Positions 6,996 to 16,274 of a stretch of 50,387 nucleotides of DNA are shown here, one piece after another. Origin of the DNA: a virus. How positions within the stretch are numbered: position 1 is the first letter of the stretch; each line of letters opens with the position of its first letter. The position numbers were made by a program, and so were the translations under genes. The DNA lies in IMG/VR virus record IMGVR_UViG_3300020125_000120, positions 1 through 50,387 of that record; one strand, given 5' to 3'. The notes beneath the pieces were generated by a model that saw nothing but the letters and a program-made list of their open reading frames with translations, was not told the DNA's origin and ran no database searches.

Positions 6996-8197
6996 GCAAA
7001 TATCACCACAACATCATCTTTAGCTAATGTGCCAAGTTCTGTAATATTTAATTGAAATAAATCATATAATGTTCCGTCAAATAATCCTATTTGTATACTT
7101 GTAATATTAAAAAATCCCAATTGTTCAACTGCAGGATAAAATCTACTTGTATTTATAGGTTCCCACATTTTCACAGGATTGGTTGAACCAATTCCGTAAT
7201 ATGAATTATATACTGCTTCTTGAATCAATGCTGTAGCATTAGCTGGATAGTCACCAGAAGTACCTGGTAGTGTTACATCTATTTCTAGCCTGTGTGTTGT
7301 TGGTAATGTGTAATGATATGTATTTGATATAAAAGGAAAATCAGGATCAGTAAATGTAACTATTCTAGCACCTTGTGTTGAACATCCGCCAGACAAATTA
7401 TCATATATTAATTTAGCCACACCATCGTCAGATTCTCCATATACAGAAATATATACTGTATTAGCGCCAACTGAAATAGTTGTATCATTAGGTGTAATCC
7501 CAGTTGTTTTACTAACTGGTGAACTTGTATTATTTACTAAGAACCAATATGCTTTTACATTAGAATCAAGAGCTAGTGCTGAAGCTAGTGCGTTATACGT
7601 ACTTGTCGCATTTTTAGCTAGGCCTGCAACTCTCATACTTCTAAGAGAATAGTCAGTTTGCTCATTTGTTCCAACTACGCCAGGAGATGAGTTATTTACA
7701 GTATCCCATCCTGCAACTTGTTGGACTATTCTATTTACATTATTTGTATCACATGGAATTGGAGCCAATACTAGAGATGTAAATACTACATCTACAGTAC
7801 CACCACCACCTATAACAGCAAGTGTTTTATTAGAAAATATGTCACCATTTGTATTTAATACTTGGCTTCCGGCTGGTATAGTTGTTCCTACCAATCCAGT
7901 ACAAGTACATGTTACCACTGATGCTGTTGCTTCTACTCTCTCTATTTGACTGAAGGCACATATAGAATCTAAAAATACGCCTTGTGCATAATTTGGATTA
8001 TATAGGCCAGAATATAATAACTCAAGTGCAGAATCATTATCAATTATTAAATTAGCTATTTCTTGTATCAGTAATCCATTTATACCTTGTGGATCAATAT
8101 TTGCATCATTACCGAATACGGCTTTAAATATATTTTGTGACTCAATTAGTGCATCATTTGCATTAATTGGAATTGCGCCTAAGGCTGAAACAAACAT
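6992..8197 (-). CDS. Baseplate wedge protein (BaseplateJ / gp47-like)
   Basis: 401 aa of the baseplate J family. The N-terminal part has the long helical region with NLIIDNDSALELLYSGLYNP; the middle has beta stretches (SVVTCTCTGLVGTTIPAGSQV) and the NEQTDYSLR segment; the C-terminal part includes STQGARIVTFTDPDFPFI. It forms the wedge ring that holds the baseplate together. It is one base from the gp25-like gene and overlaps DUF2612, a conserved order in contractile tails. Confidence 0.9.
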   Translation of the reverse strand: MFVSALGAIPINANDALIESQNIFKAVFGNDANIDPQGINGLLIQEIANLIIDNDSALELLYSGLYNPNYAQGVFLDSICAFSQIERVEATASVVTCTCTGLVGTTIPAGSQVLNTNGDIFSNKTLAVIGGGGTVDVVFTSLVLAPIPCDTNNVNRIVQQVAGWDTVNNSSPGVVGTNEQTDYSLRSMRVAGLAKNATSTYNALASALALDSNVKAYWFLVNNTSSPVSKTTGITPNDTTISVGANTVYISVYGESDDGVAKLIYDNLSGGCSTQGARIVTFTDPDFPFISNTYHYTLPTTHRLEIDVTLPGTSGDYPANATALIQEAVYNSYYGIGSTNPVKMWEPINTSRFYPAVEQLGFFNITSIQIGLFDGTLYDLFQLNITELGTLAKDDVVVIFA

Positions 8198-8563
8198 CTA
8201 AAATCCTATCGTAATTGGTTTTGGCGTATAAATAGTATTTATAACAGCCGTACCAGTAAATTCACTTGTTGATGTAACATAATTGTATGTTAACGATACT
8301 ACCTTAGTGACGCCCTGTATACTTTGTATGGCATTAGTTATATCTCGTTTTAATACATTTGATGCTAGAACAGTTGGTTGACCTAAATATCTATTATAGT
8401 TTACACCTATTTTTGTATTAAATTGATATTCACCAAGCCATAATCTTACAGCACTACGAACGTTCTGTATAATAGAATCTAAGCTATAAACAACGAGTAG
8501 ATTACCGTTGGCATCAAGAGACATATCTCCATTAGCATCTAAACCAAAACAACCATTACTCAC
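8198..8563 (-). CDS. Baseplate wedge protein, GPW/gp25-like
   Basis: 121 aa with the gp25/W-type fold pattern: VRSAVRLWLGEYQFNTKIGVNYNRYLG, then a strand-helix ending VVSLTYNYVTSTSEFTGTAVINTIY. gp25-like proteins nucleate sheath assembly on the baseplate. The neighbours are BaseplateJ downstream and the spike gene upstream. The N-terminal Asp/Asn repeat (LDANGDMSLDANGN) may bind calcium, but that is a guess. Confidence 0.82.
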   Translation of the reverse strand: MSNGCFGLDANGDMSLDANGNLLVVYSLDSIIQNVRSAVRLWLGEYQFNTKIGVNYNRYLGQPTVLASNVLKRDITNAIQSIQGVTKVVSLTYNYVTSTSEFTGTAVINTIYTPKPITIGF

Positions 8564-9200
8564 TTGCTTTTACCACGCTACTTCCGCCTGTTTGTATCGT
8601 TACTGGAACACCTGTCACGCCACCACCTGGCTGCACTCCGCCTATATCCATTGTCAATAATACTTTTTCTGTTATTACTTTTTGAAGTGAGCTATTGCCT
8701 AAATTGATTTCTGGTGCTATTAGTGTTATACTTGTTGGTGCTGATATTTCTATTGTTTCTTGTAATATCTTTACGTATGTAGTTGGTAAAGTAATTGCAA
8801 CTTTTCCAATTATTATAGCATTACTTTGACTAAACATTCTTGCTGGAAATGGATTTGCTTGTCCTTGTGCTGCAATAGCTGAATCTGAATTTCTATCGCA
8901 ACATCCCACCATAACAAGATCGCCTACTTGAAAATCCAATATAATTCCTGCTGAACCACCCATGATCATAGCTGATGGTATACCATATATTATAGGAGAA
9001 TCTACAGGCTCTCCTGTTGTTGTAAGTTTCGATACTGCTGGCTGTACATCATAATTATTATCACCATTGACGGCAGTTATAGTACATACTTTGACGGTAT
9101 GAATATTCATTAACATATTTGTTATTGCAAACTTTACAACTGTCGTAATATCTGAATTTGTTGTTGGTGTACCTGAACTAAATTTACTTTGATTAGACAT
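8556..9200 (-). CDS. Baseplate spike protein (Gp138 N-terminal-like)
   Basis: 214 aa. The OB-fold region at about residues 33-140 (VKVCTITAVNGDNNYDVQPAV, GIILDFQVGDLVMVGCCDR) matches Gp138_N-type central spike proteins. A short beta-helical tail with SITLIAPEINLG follows, and the C-terminus ends in GGSSVVKASE. It should form the trimeric puncturing spike at the tail tip. It overlaps gp25-like and hub genes by 8 bases each. Confidence 0.82.
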   Translation of the reverse strand: MSNQSKFSSGTPTTNSDITTVVKFAITNMLMNIHTVKVCTITAVNGDNNYDVQPAVSKLTTTGEPVDSPIIYGIPSAMIMGGSAGIILDFQVGDLVMVGCCDRNSDSAIAAQGQANPFPARMFSQSNAIIIGKVAITLPTTYVKILQETIEISAPTSITLIAPEINLGNSSLQKVITEKVLLTMDIGGVQPGGGVTGVPVTIQTGGSSVVKASE

Positions 9201-10110
9201 TGTTAAGAAATCCGTATTTCATGTTCTTAAGTTCTATTTCAAATTTATTACCGCGATTACGTAGGTCATAATACATTGCTACATTTATCCAATCACCAGT
9301 TACTATAGGTACTATGGATTCTATATGAATTTTTTGTCCAAAGAATAGATTAGGTGTATACATTACTCGGCATGTACATCCATATTGCTCTAATGTTGGG
9401 TATCCATACAATATATTATCTGCATTTATTTCTAATGTTGGTATAGTTGTTAATGCAGTGCCACGTGGAGAAACATAAACAACATTATTATCTATCTGCA
9501 AATTCAAATTATAATCATTGGCTACTTGTTCTAACTGCTGAACCGTTGAACCAGTATATAGAGGATTGTTACCAGTGAGATAGTCTATTCCTGTAGCATT
9601 TACACTTAAAGGTTGTTGAGATTGTGACGCTATACTTGTGATGATAGATTTTACTGGTTGTGTACCTTTAGGGTTATAATTTGGCGCTTGTAATATTTGA
9701 TCAAAATAATGTGCCAATGCCTGTATATGAAAAGCTGTAGAAGGATCATTATAATCAGGTACGGCGTTAATTATATTGCCAATAAATATAGTGCTATAGT
9801 TAAAGTCATAACCAGCTTCAATAGTTATACTATTGAAATACACTTGCTGCATAGGGTAATAGTTAATATGACTAAGTACGCTTATAATGGCTTCAGATAA
9901 GCCATATATAGTTAAATCTGCTGTAGGGCGTGTTTGTCCTATTACTTTGGCTACTTGGCATTCTATTGTAAAATCATCGCCAGTGCCAGTACCTTCTATT
10001 ACTATATTATTACCAGATAAAAATGGCTGTATGGCTTGTCCACCAATGTCCTGTGCTCTTGTATCTAATGCTATTGTAACACGAATACAACGTTCAAGAA
10101 GCTGTGCCAT
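9193..10110 (-). CDS. Baseplate hub protein (gpD/gp27-like)
   Basis: 305 aa with a beta-rich first half (IECQVAKVIGQTRPTADLTIYGL) and hub-like segments VQQLEQVANDYNLNLQIDNN followed by YVSPRG and a C-terminal beta barrel (YYDLRNRGNKFEIELK). Its place between plug and spike genes is that of the trimeric hub. Homology is judged from pattern and position. Confidence 0.75.
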   Translation of the reverse strand: MAQLLERCIRVTIALDTRAQDIGGQAIQPFLSGNNIVIEGTGTGDDFTIECQVAKVIGQTRPTADLTIYGLSEAIISVLSHINYYPMQQVYFNSITIEAGYDFNYSTIFIGNIINAVPDYNDPSTAFHIQALAHYFDQILQAPNYNPKGTQPVKSIITSIASQSQQPLSVNATGIDYLTGNNPLYTGSTVQQLEQVANDYNLNLQIDNNVVYVSPRGTALTTIPTLEINADNILYGYPTLEQYGCTCRVMYTPNLFFGQKIHIESIVPIVTGDWINVAMYYDLRNRGNKFEIELKNMKYGFLNNV

Positions 10111-10537
10111 TATCTGTCCAATTCAAAGTGGTAGTTGTACCAAATGTCGGCCATTCTGGATCAATTTTATCTATAGTATCCATAAATAGATAACCATTAA
10201 ATAAAGGGCTTTTATATTGATTGATATATGAACCATATAAACATACCATACCTTGAAATACCAGCACACCAGAAACATATAAATCCATATATATATTTTC
10301 TGATTCTGCCACTGTAAGTGGGTCAGAATTATTTACGAGTAACCAATCAAGAGGATCAAGACCATTTACACATAATTCAGTTGAAAATAATGGTTGATTT
10401 ACTATTAATGGTTGAATGTTTTCTGTTTCTGATTCTGCAACATTTCGTGCATATAGTTTTATTGTACATTGTTGATTATCTAATATAACATTAAAACTTT
10501 GATTCGGAACTGCTTTTAATGGTATTTGTAATATCAT
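10094..10537 (-). CDS. Baseplate plug protein (OB-like)
   Basis: 147 aa. The order of features, beginning MILQIPLKAVPNQSFNVILD, then NGLDPLDWLLVN and FNGYLFMDTIDKIDPEWPTF, matches the phage baseplate plug family with an OB-like fold. It closes the tube at the hub in related contractile tails. It overlaps the hub gene by 17 bases and the upstream gene by 4. Confidence 0.75.
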   Translation of the reverse strand: MILQIPLKAVPNQSFNVILDNQQCTIKLYARNVAESETENIQPLIVNQPLFSTELCVNGLDPLDWLLVNNSDPLTVAESENIYMDLYVSGVLVFQGMVCLYGSYINQYKSPLFNGYLFMDTIDKIDPEWPTFGTTTTLNWTDNGTAS

Positions 10538-11148
10538 AATGAGCCACTAGGTGTAAAATTGCCACCTATATCTTGTATTGCACTAGGTGTTGGGTCGGTA
10601 GTTTGTACTTGTCCAGAGCTTATAGATGAAGCATTTTGAGGATTTGCTACTTGATCACTTGGTAATGGTTGGAATTGTACATTTGCTACCCTTACTTCTT
10701 GAAATATCAAATTAGGTAATAACACATTTTGTCTAGCACTTTGATCATATAAAACACCTTTTAGTGTCATGTTATCATATATGATATCTGGGTTTACTAT
10801 TTGAACTATTTGTTTAGAGTCTAATAGATCGTCAAGTGCCGCGTTTACATCTTCTATTAATGTACTTTGATTCTCTATCGTATCACCAGGATTTTTCAAC
10901 ATTGGTACACAAGCAGCATTAATTTCTAAGAAAAATGGTGCACCCTGCTTTGAATTTGAATTAAACTCCCCATTTTCCTGTGGTTCATATCCGACTTTTA
11001 AAACTTTTTCATAATGTAAGTCATTTAATCCTGTCATTTCAACAATAACATTACCTTCTTCATCGAGAATTTGAAACGGCTTTGCTTCTGGTTTATTTAA
11101 AAGGTTAACTATATCATTAGTCGTATATACTAAGCCTGCAAAACTCAT
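10534..11148 (-). CDS. Tail/baseplate protein, 204 aa
   Basis: Not assigned to a family with certainty. It starts MSFAGLVYTTNDIVNLLNKP, contains PFQILDEEGNVIVEMTGLND, and has a Ser/Gln/Pro-rich C-terminus. The gene between tape measure and plug in this type of phage normally encodes a protein at the tube-baseplate junction. ATG overlaps the tape-measure stop (4 bases). Confidence 0.65.
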   Translation of the reverse strand: MSFAGLVYTTNDIVNLLNKPEAKPFQILDEEGNVIVEMTGLNDLHYEKVLKVGYEPQENGEFNSNSKQGAPFFLEINAACVPMLKNPGDTIENQSTLIEDVNAALDDLLDSKQIVQIVNPDIIYDNMTLKGVLYDQSARQNVLLPNLIFQEVRVANVQFQPLPSDQVANPQNASSISSGQVQTTDPTPSAIQDIGGNFTPSGSL

Positions 11149-12923
11149 GAACTCAATCCAGTTTGAAAATTATTTGTTGCACGTGTTAAATTAAATGGAT
11201 CACTATATTTTTTAGCTTGGTCAAGAATACCTTTTAAGTCTTTTACTCCATGTACATTTAAATTATCTATTCTTGTATTTGATGATTGAGATTGATGATT
11301 GTCTATATTTTGTGCTTGTCTTAATTGTGGTGTAGTTGCGGCTAAAGCTGTATTATTTATTGGTGCATGTCTTGCATTATTTAATATTGATTCTGCATAA
11401 TCATATCTTGATTGTTTATGTCTTTGATAATATGATAATCCACCTGGACCACCATTATAATATGCTAATGCTGCCTTTATATCTCCGCCAGATTTTTCTA
11501 GTCCTTGACGTAAATATGCATCTCTTGCTTGTTTATTTAATTCCGGATCAAGTAATTGTTGTCCTGTTATTTTTCTACCAAGTGCTTCGCTTGCTGTTTC
11601 TGGTCTAAGTTGAAATAATCCAAATGCTTCAGGTATTTTATTACCATGTGCATCTCGTTTATATTGCCATTTACCGCCAGAATTATACATAGCATAACCT
11701 ATTTTAGAAGGATTGCCACCAGATTCTTTCATCATATGTGCGTATGCGGTTTGGTCTAAAGTATCAGCAAAGGCTTTTGGTAATAGGCTAGATTGTCCAT
11801 ATACATTTTTTAGTTTTTGTATTTTATTATCAGCTTCAGCTTGTCCGAAACTATGAGATTTTGTGCTGCCATGTAAAAATGGATTTCTAGTATTATTTAC
11901 TCCACCAAATGCTTCAGACATTTCAGAAGTATGGCTATGATCTAACATTTCATGCATATAATCATAGCTTGCCTTTATGGTCATAAGTGCACCAGCTAAT
12001 GCTAAAAATGGTGCTAGTGTTGCTGATATTGAAACACCAAGAAATGCGAATGCTCCCGCTAGTAATCTTACTGATGCTATTGCACTATTAAATAAGACAA
12101 ATCCACCTATAAATTCGATTATAGCTTTATTTGATATGCCTAATTTATCTTGTATTGTTCCTAATGCCTTACTAACAACTGGTAGTATATTTATACCTAT
12201 CCAACTTAGTTTATCACCTACATCATTGAGAACTGGCAATAATCTATCAGCTAAGGTATATTTAAATATTGTGTAGCTTTGGTTTAGATTTTTTAATCTT
12301 TGGTCAAATTTAAATTGTTCATCAGCAGATTTGGCAGTCATTACACCAAGTTTTTGCATAGCAAGAATATTGGCTTCTACTTCTTTACGGCCTTCTCGTA
12401 AGACCAAAAATGTATTATCATCTATACCAAATTGTCTAGCCAGGAATTGTGCATGTGGCATATCTGATTTATGTAATATTTCAGATAATTCTAGTAATGT
12501 TTCTGAATAACTTTTTATATTACCTTTTGCATCTCTTGCCGATATACCTACTGCTGCAAGTAAACCACCAACACCAGTACCACCAGTAACTGCAACATCT
12601 TGAATGGCATCTTTTAATTTGGTTATTGTACCATTAAATCCTTCTGCTGAACCACCCATGCGTATAACTGCTTGTTGAAATGCTTGTAGTTTTTCTACAC
12701 CTTCACCAGTCATTTTAGATAAAACAGACATTTTTGTGCCCATTTTAGCAGTATCAGTAATTAGATTTTTAAGATAATCTACAGAAAAAACAGCACCAAG
12801 TACACCGCCAATGCGTCGAGTCATTTGGCTTATAATATCTTCTGCTTTAGAGGCTGAACCCGACAATGCGGAATTATCAAAGCCTAACTTTATCAGTAGT
12901 TCATCTACAACCGTTGCTGTCAT
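11145..12923 (-). CDS. Tape measure protein with SLT transglycosylase domain
   Basis: 592 aa. The N-terminal part is helical and Gly/Ala/Lys-rich, with a hydrophobic region at about residues 265-315 (FIGGFVLFNSAIASVRLLAG). At about 385-510 lies a soluble lytic transglycosylase fold: catalytic Glu in MKESGGNP, then GLFQLRPETA and AYYNGGPGG. It sets tail length and likely opens peptidoglycan during entry. At roughly 1.5 angstrom per residue the tail would be about 90 nm, an estimate only. It starts 3 bases after the frameshifted chaperone ORF. Confidence 0.9.
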   Translation of the reverse strand: MTATVVDELLIKLGFDNSALSGSASKAEDIISQMTRRIGGVLGAVFSVDYLKNLITDTAKMGTKMSVLSKMTGEGVEKLQAFQQAVIRMGGSAEGFNGTITKLKDAIQDVAVTGGTGVGGLLAAVGISARDAKGNIKSYSETLLELSEILHKSDMPHAQFLARQFGIDDNTFLVLREGRKEVEANILAMQKLGVMTAKSADEQFKFDQRLKNLNQSYTIFKYTLADRLLPVLNDVGDKLSWIGINILPVVSKALGTIQDKLGISNKAIIEFIGGFVLFNSAIASVRLLAGAFAFLGVSISATLAPFLALAGALMTIKASYDYMHEMLDHSHTSEMSEAFGGVNNTRNPFLHGSTKSHSFGQAEADNKIQKLKNVYGQSSLLPKAFADTLDQTAYAHMMKESGGNPSKIGYAMYNSGGKWQYKRDAHGNKIPEAFGLFQLRPETASEALGRKITGQQLLDPELNKQARDAYLRQGLEKSGGDIKAALAYYNGGPGGLSYYQRHKQSRYDYAESILNNARHAPINNTALAATTPQLRQAQNIDNHQSQSSNTRIDNLNVHGVKDLKGILDQAKKYSDPFNLTRATNNFQTGLSS

Positions 12924-12926
12924 TTA

Positions 12927-13151
12927 TTATTCTTTACGTAATGCATCGTACATTATTTTCTCATTAAAGCTATTTACAGTTAATATTTCGTGTAAATCTA
13001 ATGCTTGATCGTATGTGTAATATTCGTCTAATTCTTTAAGTGTTGCAAGTTTTTTTGATATTATTGCTGCAAACATTGGACATATATTAACAAAATCTAC
13101 CAAATTACCCGGTTGATCATTTTGTTGTATAACCTCTGGGTAATTTACTCT
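12927..13151 (-). CDS. Tail assembly chaperone, frameshift extension (GT-like)
   Basis: This frame has no usable start codon and is open upstream only to about 13186. It encodes 74 residues after the shift point (RVNYPEVIQQNDQPGNLVDF... ending MYDALRKE). It is entered by a -1 slip at CAAAAG (plus 13150-13155): the 0-frame codons GCA AAA GAG TAA become AAA AGA after the slip, and the Lys tRNA re-pairs perfectly. The G-T product would be about 227 aa. The position just before the tape measure gene is the classical one for this device. The slip is inferred, not demonstrated. Confidence 0.75.
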   Translation of the reverse strand, partial: RVNYPEVIQQNDQPGNLVDFVNICPMFAAIISKKLATLKELDEYYTYDQALDLHEILTVNSFNEKIMYDALRKE

Positions 13152-13609
13152 TTTGCGGCTAACAACACTGGAAAATTTACTTTAAGAACTTCCCATGCTA
13201 GTTTATATATTGTTGTAAAATCTGTTATATGACTATCACATGCTTCATAAGATAATGGAAACTGTAATTGTCCATTAACATAAATAACCGTACTGAGCAA
13301 TTTATCAAGCAATGTAACACGGTCAAAATCTGATAAATTAGCAAATGCCGATCTAGCTATGCCAATTATATTACGCAAAGCTTGTGCTGCCACTTCTGGA
13401 TCATTTGAACTACCTTCTTCTTTTCTGCCATTTTGTATGGCATTTTGAATTGTTTGGCGTATATCTCCACCAAGCATAGAATCAGGGTATTTTATTTCAT
13501 CTTTTATAAGTGAACGTATAGCCAAAGCTGCAAAAGATTCGCATGCTGTAGCTTTCATTTTATTAATATGGAACGTTTTTTCTATTCCACTGTCATTAAT
13601 TGTAATCAT
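13145..13609 (-). CDS. Tail assembly chaperone (G-like)
   Basis: 154 aa from ATG 13609, chosen because GGGGAAGAA sits directly upstream; an in-frame start at 13660 would run through the terminator hairpin. It begins MITINDSGIEKTFHINKMKA, is helical, and ends AAKE at a stop immediately behind the slippery CAAAAG. It acts with the frameshift product to fold the tape measure protein. A terminator hairpin lies between it and the tube gene, which would lower its expression relative to tube and sheath. Confidence 0.8.
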   Translation of the reverse strand: MITINDSGIEKTFHINKMKATACESFAALAIRSLIKDEIKYPDSMLGGDIRQTIQNAIQNGRKEEGSSNDPEVAAQALRNIIGIARSAFANLSDFDRVTLLDKLLSTVIYVNGQLQFPLSYEACDSHITDFTTIYKLAWEVLKVNFPVLLAAKE

Positions 13610-13621
13610 TTCTTCCCCTAG

Positions 13622-13672
13622 AAAAACAAAAACCTCGTAGCTTGGTAGGGAAGACACCATATGGCTACAAGG
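13622..13672 (-). terminator. Rho-independent terminator after tube gene
   Basis: On the minus strand CCTTGTAGC (13672-13664) pairs with GCTACGAGG (13641-13633) over 9 pairs, including one G-T. An inner TGGT/ACCA stem sits in the loop, and TTTTTGTTTTT follows. It separates the abundant sheath and tube genes from chaperone and tape measure genes, as expected for dosage control, presumably with partial read-through. Confidence 0.8.
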
Positions 13673-13737
13673 CTCTGTTTTATTTTTATGTAACTTCCCG
13701 GTTTACATTAAGTGCTGATATTCTAGTAATACTAGAA

Positions 13738-14229
13738 TTATAGATTGCCTATTAAACCCAATCCCAATTGTGCAATACTTGAAATTTGAGCTGTATTCAC
13801 TGGATCTGAGCTAAATGTTACTTTTACGTCCTTCATTCTTGAACCAACACCTACACCAGAATAACAGTTAGTTACTACAAAGTTGTTATATGTTATGTTT
13901 AATAGAAGTGATGGAACTACGATATTAAGGCTACAATATACTAATATACCTGAATTGGTTTGAAAATCCTGAAGTGTTTGCAATGTTGTTTGTGCAATCG
14001 AACCAGGTAATGTTGTTATTGTACCACCTATTACTACTGGCATAACCCAACCAACTGTTATACCATCTTTTGTTTTATGATTTTCTACATTCTTGGTGTC
14101 TTCAAGAGTTAAAAAATCTTCATCTATTGCCCATCCTTCAAGAACCACGGGAGTAGCTATAACCACGCCAGTATTTGATTTTAATGTTGCAATTGCGTTT
14201 TTACTTGTTACTTGTAATGCTGCTGACAT
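13738..14229 (-). CDS. Tail tube protein (DUF3277-like)
   Basis: 163 aa. It follows the sheath gene by 4 bases and has the tube-type layout: an N-terminal strand region, an acidic segment (AIDEDFLTLEDTKNVENHK), and a C-terminal half ending VKVTFSSDPVNTAQISS. DUF3277 proteins are the inner tube subunits in phages with DUF3383 sheaths. A terminator lies downstream. Confidence 0.8.
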   Translation of the reverse strand: MSAALQVTSKNAIATLKSNTGVVIATPVVLEGWAIDEDFLTLEDTKNVENHKTKDGITVGWVMPVVIGGTITTLPGSIAQTTLQTLQDFQTNSGILVYCSLNIVVPSLLLNITYNNFVVTNCYSGVGVGSRMKDVKVTFSSDPVNTAQISSIAQLGLGLIGNL

Positions 14230-14233
14230 GTTG

Positions 14234-15769
14234 TTACTCTACGAAAACTGTTGTTAAAGGTAATTTCAATATTACACCACCATTTGTATACCATATTGTT
14301 ACTGGTGGTGGTACGTTACTAGCTCTTTGATCGCCAGTTACAGGTTGAACTAAAATATAATATCCATTTTTGGATAAATCACCAGATATATCTGACCCGG
14401 CTTCTGCTATTAGTTCTGCTATTTGATCAGGACTAAAATTATTGCCAGTAGTGATAACTCTATTTACTAACCCAAGATTAATAGTACTTTGTAGTGCAGA
14501 ATATATTAATGCATAACCTATACTAGAATAATCTACAATATTAGAATTTTGGAATAGGTTAATTACCTCTGATTGTAATCCTGCTGCGAACCACATTTGA
14601 TTAAAATAATTTTGTTGAAATGTAAATTTACCTGTTATCCTACCTTGTTGATATGAATTATAACTATTTGTTGCTGTTGACATTCTTTGATAAAAATTAC
14701 AATTATCTGTAATCATTGCTTGTGCGTCTGCTGTTACAGTAGTTGTTGGTACTAATCCTGCTTGATGTTTCCATGCTTGTGCTATAACTGAATTAGCACG
14801 GTTATAATCAACGCAAGCTGGCATACCCATAGAGAAAGCTACTATATCAAGTGTGGCGAATGCTACGGCTGTTCCTTCATTGCTTGTTGCCACTATGGCA
14901 TCATTAAGTACAATTGCTGCTGCTGCGCTAGTTGTGCTGTATGCAAAGAATGCATAACCATTATCATTAGCCCATTGTGATAGAGCTAAATCAATAACAT
15001 GGTTTGTATCAGAACTTGTATCAAATACGTGTGCAAAAGATGCAAAATTAAGTGTATTGTTAACTACATTGTCCATATTTTGAGCTGGTGTTAGAATGGC
15101 TGAACCTTGAGTTAAATATCCAATACCTGGCAATATAACAAGTGGAGTATCTGGTGTAGATTGGAAACCCATATCTGCTGCAAGTGTACTATTTGAACAC
15201 CAAGTTATTGTATCTGTTCCGGTAGATAGTCCTGTACTAAATACGAATCTTTTATTTACTGAATCATATGTAAACGTACATGCATCAAGTAATGATTCTC
15301 CTATCGCACGGGTTGCTATTTGTACTGCTGCTGCAACATCACTATAAGATGTAACAGCACTTAAATCTATTCCTGTAACTGCTTGATTTAATCCATTTAC
15401 GTGAAATGTTATTGATCCTGAACTAATTGCTGCAAAATTTGCTACTGTAGCTGTTACTTTATTACCAAAGATACCAGCGGCTGATACTGCATTTACATAT
15501 CTAGCAAAAATGCATGATGTAGGTTTGGTAAATGAATTATCAAAACCTTTGAAAAATGGTACTGCAACTTGTGTATATTCTACGGAATTTGCACCAAAAA
15601 ATGTTTTAACATCCGCTGCATTGGTGAAATTTAAAACTGATTGGTCTGTACCTACTGGAACTATTGTATTTTCTGTTAGAAATACCCCAGCAAAAGAAAG
15701 CCCCTTAGTGCCAGTATTTAGTACTGCGGCAGTAACGGGGAAGTAAATATTAGCATTAACTGCGTTCAT
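14234..15769 (-). CDS. Tail sheath protein (DUF3383)
   Basis: 511 aa, the contractile sheath subunit. Recognisable features are the FYTDNTSVEYTQVAVPFFKG-like entry into the first domain, the central alternating beta/alpha region, and the C-terminal part with GRITGKFTFQQNYFNQMW and SDISGDLSKNGYYILVQP that matches DUF3383 proteins. Its presence shows a contractile tail and hence a myovirus. It is followed directly by the tube gene. Confidence 0.88.
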   Translation of the reverse strand: MNAVNANIYFPVTAAVLNTGTKGLSFAGVFLTENTIVPVGTDQSVLNFTNAADVKTFFGANSVEYTQVAVPFFKGFDNSFTKPTSCIFARYVNAVSAAGIFGNKVTATVANFAAISSGSITFHVNGLNQAVTGIDLSAVTSYSDVAAAVQIATRAIGESLLDACTFTYDSVNKRFVFSTGLSTGTDTITWCSNSTLAADMGFQSTPDTPLVILPGIGYLTQGSAILTPAQNMDNVVNNTLNFASFAHVFDTSSDTNHVIDLALSQWANDNGYAFFAYSTTSAAAAIVLNDAIVATSNEGTAVAFATLDIVAFSMGMPACVDYNRANSVIAQAWKHQAGLVPTTTVTADAQAMITDNCNFYQRMSTATNSYNSYQQGRITGKFTFQQNYFNQMWFAAGLQSEVINLFQNSNIVDYSSIGYALIYSALQSTINLGLVNRVITTGNNFSPDQIAELIAEAGSDISGDLSKNGYYILVQPVTGDQRASNVPPPVTIWYTNGGVILKLPLTTVFVE

Positions 15770-15783
15770 GTGTTGTTGTCCTT

Positions 15784-16257
15784 TTATGGTACATAGATTA
15801 GTCCAGGTTTAACGGTGTTAAATCCGTACATATTATAATTAACTGAATTATTGTTGAATACTGAGAATGTAAATGTAAACCTTGGTAAATATCGTCTTTG
15901 ATCTAATACTAATGTTAGATTTTGTAATTTATTTATATTGTAAACTGTTATATTACCTTTAGCTTGTAGCCATTGCGTGCCATCAGGTGATTGTAAATAT
16001 AATCTAACTCCTGCGGCCATTTGTCTGGCTGGTGGGCCATAAAAATCTAATTGGAACGTAGTAACGTCCATATTAGTTATTTGCCTTGTCCCTTGAGGAA
16101 GCATACCTGTAAACGATGAATTAGGACGGCTAATATTCGTAGTATCCAATTCGGTAATGATGATATACTTATTATTAGCAGGTATAGTATAATCGTTTTG
16201 ATACGCTTGAAAAATATTGTTAGAATCATAATAGTTGGCAACTAAAATTGCAAGCAT
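15784..16257 (-). CDS. Neck terminator protein (gp12-like), 5' end disturbed
   Basis: 157 aa if started at ATG 16257. The central pattern FQAYQNDYTIPANNKYIIITEL and the TFQLDFYGPPA segment fit the gp12-like neck terminator family that caps the tail. The frame continues upstream as IGDTIYD without an ATG, up to the point where the GIY-YIG gene was inserted. The natural start seems to have been separated from the body by that insertion, so translation must now restart at 16257 or at a rare codon. No strong RBS precedes the ATG. Confidence 0.72.
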   Translation of the reverse strand: MLAILVANYYDSNNIFQAYQNDYTIPANNKYIIITELDTTNISRPNSSFTGMLPQGTRQITNMDVTTFQLDFYGPPARQMAAGVRLYLQSPDGTQWLQAKGNITVYNINKLQNLTLVLDQRRYLPRFTFTFSVFNNNSVNYNMYGFNTVKPGLIYVP

Positions 16258-16274
16258 ATCATAAATTGTGTCAC

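Noticed and set aside
10534-11148. Assignment to a named baseplate family
   Set aside because: Position is suggestive, but no motif could be matched with confidence, so it is left as an unassigned tail protein.
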